NCBI RefSeq assembly: GCF_015999245.1
Contig: NZ_JAEAMR010000007.1
Location: 1 to 64,000, forward strand
DNA: 64,000 bases
Source: Streptomyces sp. AV19
Lineage (GTDB): Bacteria > Actinomycetota > Actinomycetes > Streptomycetales > Streptomycetaceae
Direction of reading: 5' to 3'
The translations under genes and the position numbers were made by a program. Numbering within the stretch: position 1 is the stretch's first letter; each line of letters opens with the position of its first letter. Below are positions 34,199-42,900 of the stretch, piece after piece. The notes beneath the pieces are model-generated. The model was given only the letters and a program-made list of their open reading frames with translations. It ran no database searches and was not told where the DNA came from.

Positions 34199-35446
34199 TC
34201 AGCCCGCCAGGCCGTGCTCGGCCGCGCCGCTGCCGTCGCCGGCCGGGACCGCCCGCCCGGCCGGCCGGCGGCCGAACCACCAGCCCGCCGCGGCGAGGAC
34301 GGACAGCAGCAGGCCGGCCCCGACGAACGAGCCGCCCGGGGCCGCGTCCACCGCGTACGGCAGGAGCAGCAGGCCGGCCGCGCCCGCGGCGCGGGTCACC
34401 GACTGGTGGGCCGTCAGCAGCGCCACCCGCTCGGCGGGCGCGAACCGGGAGAGCCGGGCCCGCAGCGTCACCGCCGTGACGGGGAACAGCAGCCCGCCCG
34501 CCACGCACAGCGCCACCGCCATCGTCAGCGTGGTGGCCAGGCCGAGCCCGGCGAGCGCCACCCCGGCCAGCACCCAGGCACCGCAGTAGGTGCCCAGCCA
34601 GCGGCGGCCGGCCGGCAGGCCCGGGGTCAGCAGGTTGCCGACCAGGGCCCCGGCCGCCGTCGCCGCGAGCGTGAGCCCGTACCCGGCGGCACCCTGGCCG
34701 AGCCGGACGGCGATCAGCGGCGGCAGCCCCACCGTCGGCACGGCCGCGGCGAACTGGGCCACCCCGCTCACCGCGACGGCGGCGACGACCGGTCTGTGCG
34801 CGCGCAGCACCCGCCGGGCCGCCGGGGCGCACGGCGACGGCGCGCACCCCGCGCCGAGCGCCGCGTACCGGCCGAGCCAGGCGAGGGCGGCCGCCGAGAC
34901 GGCGAAGGTGAGCCCGTCGATGGCGTAGAGCTGGACCTCGGGGACGAGGAGGAGGACGACGCCGACGCCGCCCTGGCCCGCGACGGCGGCGATGCGCGCG
35001 GTCAGGTCGAACAGGCCAGCCACCTCGTGCAGGTCCACCACCCCCTCACAGGCCGCGAGTTGGGGGATGAGTGCGCCCAGGTTGGGGTCGAAGACCGCAC
35101 CGAGCGCCCCGAGCGTCAGCACCAGCCCCAGCAGCAACGCCAGCCCCCGGCCGTCCGGTGTCCACAGCAGCGGGACGGAGAGCGCGAGCAGCGCGCGGGC
35201 CGCGTCCACCCGGGCCAGCGAGCGCCAGCGCATGAACCGGGCCACACCCTCGCGGGCACCGGCCAGGACGACGTACGGAAGCGACTCCGCGACGGCGACC
35301 AGGCCGGTGAGCGACGTCGAGTGCGTCGACTCCCAGACGATCCACATCGTGGCGATCGCGTAGAGGCGGTCGCCGACGACGGACAGCGTCATCGACAGCC
35401 ACAGCACGCGCACCGGCCGTCTGCGCAGCAGCCGTATGTACCCCAT
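34199..35446 (-). CDS. MFS transporter (EntS-like / MFS_3)
   Basis: This 415-residue membrane protein has 10-12 hydrophobic segments. LWLSMTLSVVGDRLYAIATM at the start is the first helix of the MFS_3 group, and PNLGALIPQL matches the conserved loop. Homologues export siderophores or drugs; the substrate is unknown here. It converges with the winged-helix gene (13 bases between stops). The second half is Ala/Gly-rich and typically Streptomyces in codon use. ATG at 35446 is the family start. Confidence 0.8.
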   Translation of the reverse strand: MGYIRLLRRRPVRVLWLSMTLSVVGDRLYAIATMWIVWESTHSTSLTGLVAVAESLPYVVLAGAREGVARFMRWRSLARVDAARALLALSVPLLWTPDGRGLALLLGLVLTLGALGAVFDPNLGALIPQLAACEGVVDLHEVAGLFDLTARIAAVAGQGGVGVVLLLVPEVQLYAIDGLTFAVSAAALAWLGRYAALGAGCAPSPCAPAARRVLRAHRPVVAAVAVSGVAQFAAAVPTVGLPPLIAVRLGQGAAGYGLTLAATAAGALVGNLLTPGLPAGRRWLGTYCGAWVLAGVALAGLGLATTLTMAVALCVAGGLLFPVTAVTLRARLSRFAPAERVALLTAHQSVTRAAGAAGLLLLPYAVDAAPGGSFVGAGLLLSVLAAAGWWFGRRPAGRAVPAGDGSGAAEHGLAG

Positions 35447-35671
35447 GTCGGCCCCGGTCCCTCCGGCATGTGACGGGCGGACCTGCCACGTTAAGGGACC
35501 GTGAACGGGCCTTTACGGCAAAGGGGTTGGACCCGGGCGCGCTTGCACTCGTTCGTGGGGATCGGCCGGTACCAGGCGGGTCCGGGGCCATTTCCCCGTC
35601 ACGGGCGGGAGTGTTCCGTCACGGACGCGATGTGCGCCGCCTTCCAGGACGGGAGTGCCCCGGGAAACGGA

Positions 35672-35706
35672 AAACCGCAGGACGCCTGTCAGGCGTCCTG
35701 CGGTTT
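35672..35706. terminator. Strong hairpin downstream of tRNA-Lys
   Basis: Perfect 16-base arms (AAACCGCAGGACGCCT and its complement) enclose a 3-base loop, starting nine bases after the tRNA 3' end on the minus strand. The A/T-flanked stem would work in both directions. Confidence 0.8.
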
Positions 35707-35714
35707 CCGTGCGG

Positions 35715-35787
35715 TAGGCCGTGTGGGACTCGAACCCACAACCAATGGATTAAAAGTCCACTGCTCTGCCAATTGAGCTAACGGCCC
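35715..35787 (-). tRNA. tRNA-Lys (UUU)
   Basis: This 73-nt cloverleaf has acceptor GGGCCGT/ACGGCCT, a D-arm GCTC...GAGC, an anticodon loop CTTTTAA giving anticodon TTT, and a T-arm GTGGG-TTCGAGT-CCCAC. CCA is not encoded. A terminator-like hairpin follows. Confidence 0.95.
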
Positions 35788-35866
35788 GCACCCCGCAGCA
35801 TAGCCCGGCGGGGCGCCGGAGCCCGAGTCGTTATGCCCGGGACTTTCCCGGAAGCCCTTCCGGAAG

Positions 35867-35900
35867 GGGCCCGTCCGCTACGTATGTGACGTACGGGCCC
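35867..35900 (-). terminator. Putative terminator after the second DEAD-box helicase
   Basis: GGGCCCGT / ACGGGCCC arms with an inner ACGTA/TACGT pairing lie about 50 bases past the helicase stop. A second small hairpin (CTTCCGGAAG) follows on the minus strand. Confidence 0.5.
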
Positions 35901-35948
35901 TCAGTTCGGCGGCGTTGCGAGGTGCTTGTCGGCAGCTCGGCGGCCGAC

Positions 35949-38156
35949 TCAGCCGTTGCGCTTCCAGCGGGGCTTGTCGGCGCGGCGGTCGAAGGAGCCG
36001 GCACGGTGGCCCTCGGAGTGGCGGTCGTCACGACGGAACGACGGGCGGTCGCCGCCGCCGGAGCGGAAGCCACCGGAGGGACGGTCGTCGCGGCGGTCGC
36101 GGTTGAACGGACGGTCGCCGCCGCCGGAGCGGTAACCGCCGGTGGGACGGTCGTCCCGGCGGAAGCCGCCGGAGGGGCGGTCATCACGACGGAAGCCACC
36201 GGACGGACGGTCGTCGCGGCGGAAGCCGCCACGGTCGCCGCGGTCGTCACGACGGTCGTCACGGCGGAAGCCGCCGGAGGGGCGGTCGTCCCGGCGCTCG
36301 TCACGGCGGAAGCCACCGCGGTCGTCACGGCGCTCGCCGCCACGGTCGTCACGGCGGTCGTCACGACGGAACGACGGACGGTCGTCACGGTCGCGGCGGA
36401 AGCCACCACGGTCCTGGCGGTCGTCGCGGCGGAAGCCGCCACGGTCGTCCCGGCGCTCCTCGCGACGGAAGCCACTGCGGTCGCCGCGGTCGTCACGACG
36501 GTCGCCACGGTCGTCGCGGCGGAAACCGGACGAACGGCGGTCGAAGTTGCCCCGCTCGTCGCGGCGCTCCTCACGGCGCTCGCGCTCGGCCCGCTCGGCG
36601 GCCTCGGCAGCCCGGGCCTCCTCGCGCACGGCCTCGGCGGCGGCCTCCTCGGCCGCGGCGGCGACGGCGGCCTCCGGGTCCTCGCCGCGCTCGCGGGCGG
36701 CACGGGCCAGCAGGCGGTCGGCCTCCTCGCGCAGCTCGGTGGCGCGGCGCTGGGCGCGCTCCAGCTGGCGGCCGAGGTCGGCCAGGTCGCGCTCGGCCTG
36801 CTTGGCGGCGTTGGCCGCCGAGTCGGCCTGGACCTCGGTGAGGGAGCGGGCGCCGGTGATCTCGGCGACCTCCGGGTCGAAGGCGCCGGCACCGCCGACG
36901 ATGTGGCGCGAGGCGTCCACGCCCGCGTCCTCCATCAGGCGGAAGATCTGGCGGCGCTGGTGCGGCAGGGCCAGCGAGACGACCGTGCCGGACTGGCCGG
37001 CGCGGGCCGTGCGGCCGGAGCGGTGCAGGTAGTCCTTGTGGTCACCGGCCGGGTCCACGTTGAGGACCAGGTCGATGCCGTCGACGTGGATGCCGCGGGC
37101 GGCGACGTCGGTGGCGACCAGCACGCCGACGCGGCCGGACTTGAAGTCCTCCAGGACGCGGGTGCGGGCGCCCTGGGTCATGCCGCCGTGCAGGGCGTCG
37201 GCGCGGACACCGGCGTCGACCAGCTGCTCGGCGACGCGGTCGGCGCCCATCTGGGTGCGCACGAAGATGATCGTGCGGCCCTTGCGGGCGGCGATGGCGG
37301 CGGTGACCGGGGCCTTGTCCTTCGGCTTCACGACGAGGACGTGGTGGGTCATGGTGGACACCGCGCCGGCCGACGGGTCGACCTCGTGCGTGACCGGGTC
37401 GACCAGGTAGCGCTTGACCAGGGTGTCGATCTCGTTCTCCAGCGTCGCGGAGAACAGCAGGCGCTGGCCGCCGGTCGGCACCTGGTCGAGGATCTCGGTG
37501 ACCTCGGGCAGGAAGCCCATGTCGGCCATCTGGTCGGCCTCGTCGAGGACGGCGACCTTGACGTCCTCCAGCGAGGCGGCGCCGCGGTTGATGATGTCGC
37601 GCAGGCGGCCCGGGGTGGCGACGAGGATGTCGACGCCGCGCTCCAGGGCGTAGATCTGGTTGCCCATGGACGTACCGCCGCAGACGACCTTCATCTTCAG
37701 GCCGAGGACGTCGCCGTAGGGCTGGAGGGCGTCGGCGACCTGCATCGCCAGCTCGCGGGTCGGGGTGAGGATCAGGCCCCGGGGGCGCTTCTTCGCGGTG
37801 CGGCCGTCGGCCAGGAGCGACAGCAGCGGCAGACCGAAGGAGAGCGTCTTGCCGGAGCCGGTACGGCCACGGCCCAGGATGTCCTTGCCGGCCAGGGCGT
37901 CCGGGATGGTCGCGGCCTGGATCGGGAAGGGGGTGGTGACGCCGTTCTGGGCGAGCTTGCGGACGATCGCGTCGTCCAGGCCCAGGTCGGCGAAGGTGAT
38001 CGACGGCTCGGCGGGCTCGGCGGAGTCGGTGGTCTCGGCGGACTCGATGGAGTCGGCGGACTCGATGGTCTCCTCGACGGCGATCTCGGTGATCTCGGTG
38101 ATCTCGTCGTTGTTCTCGAGGTTCTCGAGCAGCGTCTGGTCAGTGGAAATGGACAT
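35949..38156 (-). CDS. DEAD-box RNA helicase with long RDDR/GGF repeat tail
   Basis: This 735-residue protein has an acidic N-terminus (about 1-50, ITEITEIAVEETIESADSIE). A full DEAD core follows: PFPIQAATIP, GRTGSGKTLSFGLPLL, PTRELAMQV, VLDEADQMADMGF, FSATLE, ATDVAARGIHVDG and HRSGRTARAG. A coiled, Ala/Glu-rich linker runs at about 450-535 (QLERAQRRATELREEADRLL). The last ~190 residues are FRRDDR, DDRGGFRR and RPSGGF repeats. The tail should bind RNA and favour condensates. It has a ~280-base upstream leader. It is a paralogue of the helicase at 30439-32166 and probably acts in ribosome assembly or cold adaptation. Confidence 0.95.
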   Translation of the reverse strand: MSISTDQTLLENLENNDEITEITEIAVEETIESADSIESAETTDSAEPAEPSITFADLGLDDAIVRKLAQNGVTTPFPIQAATIPDALAGKDILGRGRTGSGKTLSFGLPLLSLLADGRTAKKRPRGLILTPTRELAMQVADALQPYGDVLGLKMKVVCGGTSMGNQIYALERGVDILVATPGRLRDIINRGAASLEDVKVAVLDEADQMADMGFLPEVTEILDQVPTGGQRLLFSATLENEIDTLVKRYLVDPVTHEVDPSAGAVSTMTHHVLVVKPKDKAPVTAAIAARKGRTIIFVRTQMGADRVAEQLVDAGVRADALHGGMTQGARTRVLEDFKSGRVGVLVATDVAARGIHVDGIDLVLNVDPAGDHKDYLHRSGRTARAGQSGTVVSLALPHQRRQIFRLMEDAGVDASRHIVGGAGAFDPEVAEITGARSLTEVQADSAANAAKQAERDLADLGRQLERAQRRATELREEADRLLARAARERGEDPEAAVAAAAEEAAAEAVREEARAAEAAERAERERREERRDERGNFDRRSSGFRRDDRGDRRDDRGDRSGFRREERRDDRGGFRRDDRQDRGGFRRDRDDRPSFRRDDRRDDRGGERRDDRGGFRRDERRDDRPSGGFRRDDRRDDRGDRGGFRRDDRPSGGFRRDDRPSGGFRRDDRPTGGYRSGGGDRPFNRDRRDDRPSGGFRSGGGDRPSFRRDDRHSEGHRAGSFDRRADKPRWKRNG

Positions 38157-38437
38157 GCGAAATGCGAAACCTTCCGGAGTTTCGGCACGCGCCCAAGCTC
38201 CGTGTCGGCTTCACAAATGACCGCCTCGATGCGGTCAGCCACGGCAAGGTAAGGAACGCGCCACGCGGCGCGCTTCTGTGATGGCGCCGGGCAAATGGGA
38301 TCAAACGATCTACCACCATACGCACTCCACGCCGTCCGGCGCAACCCCGTACCGGACATCCGCCCCGGATCGGGTGAAGTTCGGCCCCGGATCGGCCCGG
38401 ATCGACGCGGATAGGTCGTGGATCGGTCGCGGATCGG
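38157..38437. other. Long leader region of the DEAD-box helicase gene
   Basis: 281 bases without a gene lie between the lipoprotein stop and the helicase start. CGATCTACCACCATACGCAC lies in the middle. It is probably promoter plus a long 5' leader, as in other cold-responsive helicase genes; no specific RNA motif was recognised. Confidence 0.35.
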
Positions 38438-38953
38438 CTAGTGCGCCGGCGGCCCCGCCTGGGGCGTCGGCTGCGGCGCCGGGGAACCGCTGGACGGCGG
38501 CGGCTCCGAGGTCGGGGGCGCGGGCGGCGTGGGCTTGTCGGGGTTCGGCTTGGTGGGCGGCGCCGGGGCGGTCGGCTTCGGCGGGGCGGACGAGGTGCCC
38601 GGCGCGGGGGGCTTCTTCCGCTCCCCCGGCTTGCCGTCGGGCCGGGGCGCCGGCGGCGACGCCTCCGCCGTCCCCGAGGACGAGGGCGCGGCCGAGGGCT
38701 CGCCGGGCCGGGCGCTCCGGGTGGCCGACGGCCCGCCGGTGACGCCGCGCACCCCCTTCGCGTCCGCGTGGGCGCTCCTGCCGCCCGGCGAGGCCTTCCC
38801 GCCCTCCGGCTCCCGTCCGGCGTCCCGCAGCCGGCCCGGCTCGGACGGCGCGGGCCGTCCCGGCTCGCTCACGCTCATGCAGCCGCCGAGGGCCAGGGTC
38901 GCGACGGCCGCCGCCGCGAAACGGAACGCTGCGTGCACTGGGGTCGCGCGCAT
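38438..38953 (-). CDS. Proline-rich lipoprotein
   Basis: This 171-residue protein starts MRATPVHAAFRFAAAAVATL, then ALGGC: a signal peptide with the lipobox LALGGC (Cys25), so signal peptidase II and lipid attachment are expected. The rest is Pro/Ser/Ala-rich without structured motifs (APPKPTAPAPPTKPNPDKPT). It is probably extracellular and wall-spanning. No function is recognised. It lies between the helicase and a small zincin on the same strand. Confidence 0.75.
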   Translation of the reverse strand: MRATPVHAAFRFAAAAVATLALGGCMSVSEPGRPAPSEPGRLRDAGREPEGGKASPGGRSAHADAKGVRGVTGGPSATRSARPGEPSAAPSSSGTAEASPPAPRPDGKPGERKKPPAPGTSSAPPKPTAPAPPTKPNPDKPTPPAPPTSEPPPSSGSPAPQPTPQAGPPAH

Positions 38954-39064
38954 GAGGGGGACCGCCTAACGGGATCACAGGGGGACAGGCCCCCTGCCCA
39001 ACTGACCCCGCCCCGCCCAGGACACGCGGCCGGCCCGGCGGGCCCGCGCGGACCCGGCGGGGAC

Positions 39065-39415
39065 TCAGCCGTAGCCGAGCGCGTGCAGCCGGGCGTCGTC
39101 GATGCCGAAGTGGTGGGCCACCTCGTGAACCACCGTCACCTCGACCTCCGCCACGATCTCGTCCCGGGTGACGCACATGCGCTGCGTCGGGTTCCGGAAG
39201 ACGGTGATCCGGTCCGGCAGCACGCCGGCGTACCACTCGCCGCGCTCGGTCAGCGGCGTCCCCTCGTAGAGCCCGAGCAGCTCCGGGTCGTCGGCCGGGG
39301 GCTCGTCCTCGACGAACACGGCGACGTTGTCCATCAGCCGCGTCAGCTCCGGCGGGATCCGGTCCAGCGCCTCGGCGACCAGCTCCTCGAACTCCTCGCG
39401 CGTCATCTCCAGCAC
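39065..39415 (-). CDS. Small zincin-like metallopeptidase family protein
   Basis: This protein of about 116 residues carries HEVAHHFG (an HExxH zinc motif) near its C-terminus, followed by the third-ligand region GIDDARLHALGYG. The N-terminal MTREEFEELVAEALDRIPPE and PLTERGEWYAGVLPDRITVF match the actinobacterial DUF1025/zincin family. No substrate is known. The start is taken as GTG at 39415 (VLEMTREEF); ATG at 39406 is equally possible because the ribosome binding site is weak. Confidence 0.85.
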   Translation of the reverse strand: MLEMTREEFEELVAEALDRIPPELTRLMDNVAVFVEDEPPADDPELLGLYEGTPLTERGEWYAGVLPDRITVFRNPTQRMCVTRDEIVAEVEVTVVHEVAHHFGIDDARLHALGYG

Positions 39416-39574
39416 GCCGCCATTGTCCGGCACGGACGGCCCGGGCGCGGGGCGGGAGGGGTGGGCGGGAGCGGTGTGACGGGGACCTCGGCAAACCGTT
39501 TTGGCGTTACCTCCCCGCATCCCATATGCTTCTCACGTCCCCGAGGCGCCGCAAAGCGCCCAGGTGGGCCATCA

Positions 39575-39647
39575 GCCCTCATCGTCTAGTGGCCCAGGAC
39601 GCCGCCCTTTCAAGGCGGTAGCACGGGTTCGAATCCCGTTGGGGGCA
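39575..39647 (+). tRNA. tRNA-Glu (UUC)
   Basis: This 73-nt cloverleaf has acceptor GCCCTCA/TGGGGGC, anticodon stem-loop CCGCC-CTTTCAA-GGCGG (anticodon TTC) and T-arm CGGG-TTCGAAT-CCCG. It is first of a Glu-Asp-Phe cluster. Confidence 0.95.
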
Positions 39648-39687
39648 CGCACAATCGTGTGCGAGACTTGTTCTCGCTCACGCGCTT

Positions 39688-39762
39688 GGTCCTGTGGAGC
39701 AGTTTGGAGTGCTCGCCACCCTGTCAAGGTGGAGGCCGCGGGTTCAAATCCCGTCAGGACCG
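39688..39762 (+). tRNA. tRNA-Asp (GUC), copy 1
   Basis: This 75-nt cloverleaf has acceptor GGTCCTG/CAGGACC, anticodon stem-loop CCACC-CTGTCAA-GGTGG (anticodon GTC) and T-arm CGGG-TTCAAAT-CCCG. An identical gene lies at 44092. Confidence 0.95.
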
Positions 39763-39786
39763 CTGCGATTCCTCGCGGAATCGCGT

Positions 39787-39860
39787 GGCTGGGTAGCTCA
39801 GTTGGTACGAGCGTCCGCCTGAAAAGCGGAAGGTCGCCGGTTCGACCCCGGCCCCAGCCA
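39787..39860 (+). tRNA. tRNA-Phe (GAA)
   Basis: This 74-nt cloverleaf has acceptor GGCTGGG/CCCAGCC, anticodon stem-loop TCCGC-CTGAAAA-GCGGA (anticodon GAA) and discriminator A. It is last of the three-tRNA cluster and is followed by a hairpin terminator. Confidence 0.95.
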
Positions 39861-39866
39861 CAGCCC

Positions 39867-39896
39867 GAAGGCCCCGATCCCCGGATCGGGGCCTTC
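39867..39896 (+). terminator. Terminator of the tRNA-Glu-Asp-Phe cluster
   Basis: Perfect 14-base arms (GAAGGCCCCGATCC and its complement) with a 2-base loop, six bases after tRNA-Phe, are followed by GCCGTTTTCC. Confidence 0.85.
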
Positions 39897-39994
39897 GCCG
39901 TTTTCCGGCACGACCGGACAGGGGCATGGGCAGGGGCACCCCCACCCAAATACGTTCGCCGGTCCGCCGTGCCTGGTGCGATCCTGGATGCCGT

Positions 39995-42900
39995 ATGTCT
40001 ACGCAGCCTGCCCTCACCCCCGCCGACCTGGCCGCACGCCTGCCCGAGCTGACCCTGCGCGACGCGCAGCGGCTGGGGCGCAGGCTCGACGGCGCCCGTC
40101 GCATCCGCAAGCCCGAGGCCCGCGCCGCCGTCCTGGCCGAGATCGTCGACGGGATCGCCGAGGCCGAGCTGCGCGTCGAGCGCCGGCGGGCCGCGCTGCC
40201 CGCCGTCAGCTACCCCGAGCAGCTGCCCGTCAGCCAGAAGAAGGACGTGATCCTGGAGGCGATACGCGACCACCAGGTCGTGATCGTCGCGGGCGAGACG
40301 GGTTCGGGCAAGACCACCCAGATCCCCAAGATCTGCCTGGAGCTCGGCCGGGGCGTGAAGGGCCTGATCGGCCACACCCAGCCCCGCCGGATCGCCGCCC
40401 GCACCGTGGCCGAGCGGGTCGCGGAGGAACTGCGGACGCCGCTGGGCGAGTCCGTCGGCTGGAAGGTCCGCTTCACCGACCAGGTGAGCCCGGACACCCA
40501 CGTCAAGCTGATGACCGACGGCATCCTGCTCGCCGAGATCCAGACCGACCGCGAGCTGCGCGCCTACGACACGATCATCATCGACGAGGCGCACGAGCGC
40601 AGCCTCAACATCGACTTCATCCTGGGCTACCTGGCCCAGCTGCTCCCCCGCCGCCCCGACCTCAAGGTCGTGATCACCTCGGCGACGATCGACCCGGAGC
40701 GCTTCTCCCGGCACTTCGGCGACGCCCCGATCGTCGAGGTCAGCGGGCGGACGTACCCGGTGGAGGTCCGTTACCGGCCGCTGCTGGAGGAGAATGGCGA
40801 GGACTCCGACCGCGACCAGATCACCGCGATCTGCGACGCCGTCGACGAGCTGGCCCGCGAGGGCGACGGCGACATCCTCGTCTTCCTCTCCGGCGAGCGC
40901 GAGATCCGCGACACGGCGGACGCGCTGGAGAAGAAGAAGCTCCCCCGCGCCGGAGGCGCTAATGGACAGGGCACCGAGATCCTGCCGCTCTACGCCCGCC
41001 TCTCCCACGCCGAGCAGCACCGCGTCTTCCAGCGCCACACCGGCCGCCGCATCGTCCTGGCGACCAACGTCGCCGAGACGTCGCTGACCGTCCCCGGCAT
41101 CCGGTACGTGATCGACCCCGGCTTCGCCCGGATCTCGCGCTACAGCCACCGCACCAAGGTCCAGCGCCTGCCCATCGAGCCGGTCTCGCAGGCCAGCGCC
41201 AACCAGCGCAAGGGCCGCTGCGGCCGCACCAGCGACGGCATCTGCATCCGGCTCTACTCGGAGGACGACTTCCTCTCCCGGCCGGAGTTCACCGACGCGG
41301 AGATCCTGCGGACGAACCTGGCCTCCGTCATCCTCCAGATGACCGCCGCCGGCCTGGGCGACATCGAGAAGTTCCCGTTCATCGACCCGCCGGACCGGCG
41401 CAACATCAAGGACGGCGTGGACCTGCTGCAGGAGCTGGGCGCGCTCGACCCGCAGCAGAAGGACCCCAGAAAGCGGCTCACCGCACTTGGCCGAAAGCTT
41501 TCGCAGCTGCCGGTGGACCCGCGGCTGGCCCGCATGGTCCTGGAGGCCGACCGGAACGGCTGCGTCCGCGAGGTCATGGTCATCACCGCCGCCCTCTCGA
41601 TCCAGGACCCGCGCGAGCGGCCCTCGGACAAGCAGCAGCAGGCGGACCAGCAGCACGCCCGCTTCAAGGACGAGACCAGCGACTTCCTGGCCTTCCTCAA
41701 CCTGTGGCGCTACGTGCGCGAGCAGCAGAAGGCGCTGTCCTCGTCGGCGTTCCGGCGCATGTGCAAGTCCGAGTTCCTGAACTACCTGCGCATACGCGAG
41801 TGGCAGGACATCTACACGCAGCTGCGCACCGTCGCGAAGTCCATGGGCGTCCACCCCGCCGAGGAGGACGCCGCGCCGGACCGCATCCACCAGTCGCTGC
41901 TGGCCGGTCTCCTGTCGCACCTGGGCCTCAAGGACACCGAGAAGAACGAGTACCTGGGCGCCCGCAGCGCCAAGTTCGCGGTCTTCCCCGGCTCCGCGCT
42001 CTTCAAGAAGCCGCCGCGCTGGGTGATGTCGGCCGAGCTGGTGGAGACCTCGCGGCTGTGGGCGCGGGTGAACGCCCGGATCGAGCCGGAGTGGATCGAG
42101 CCGCTCGCCCAGCACCTGGTCAAGCGCAACTACAGCGAGCCGCACTGGGAGCAGAAGCAGGCGGCCGTGATGGCGTACGAGCGCGTCACGCTCTACGGCG
42201 TGCCGATCGTCGCCCAGCGGAAGGTCAACTACGGCCGGATCGACCCGGAGACCAGCCGCGAGCTGTTCATCCGCAACGCGCTCGTGGAGGGCGACTGGCG
42301 GACCCACCACCAGTTCTTCCACGACAACCGCAAGCTGCTCGGCGAGGTCGAGGAGCTGGAACACCGCGCACGCCGCCGCGACATCCTCGTCGACGACGAG
42401 ACGCTCTTCGACTTCTACGACCAGCGGCTGCCCGAACACGTCGTGTCCGGCGCGCACTTCGACTCCTGGTGGAAGCACAAGCGCCGCGAAGAGCCGGAGT
42501 TGCTCAACTTCGAGCACTCCATGCTCATCAACGAGAACGCGGAGGCCGTCACCAAGGACGACTACCCGGACTCCTGGCGGCAGGGCCGGCTGAAGTTCAA
42601 GGTGACCTACCAGTTCGAGCCCGGCGCGGACGCGGACGGCGTGACCGTCCACGTCCCGCTCCAGGTGCTCAACCAGGTCTCGTCCGAGGGCTTCGACTGG
42701 CAGATCCCGGGCCTGCGCGAGGACCTGGTGACGGAGCTGATCCGCTCGCTGCCCAAGCCGATCCGGCGCAACTGCGTCCCGGCGCCGAACTACGCGCAGC
42801 GGTTCCTGGACCAGGCGTCCCCCCTCGCGGCGCCGCTGACCACGTCGCTGGCGCGCGAGCTGCACCGGATGACGGGCGTGCGGATCGAGGCGGACGACTT

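Noticed and set aside
35990..36600. Dense short repeats resembling a CRISPR array
   Set aside because: The repeats are codons for FRRDDR/GGF units in frame with the DEAD-box helicase; there are no spacers of constant length.
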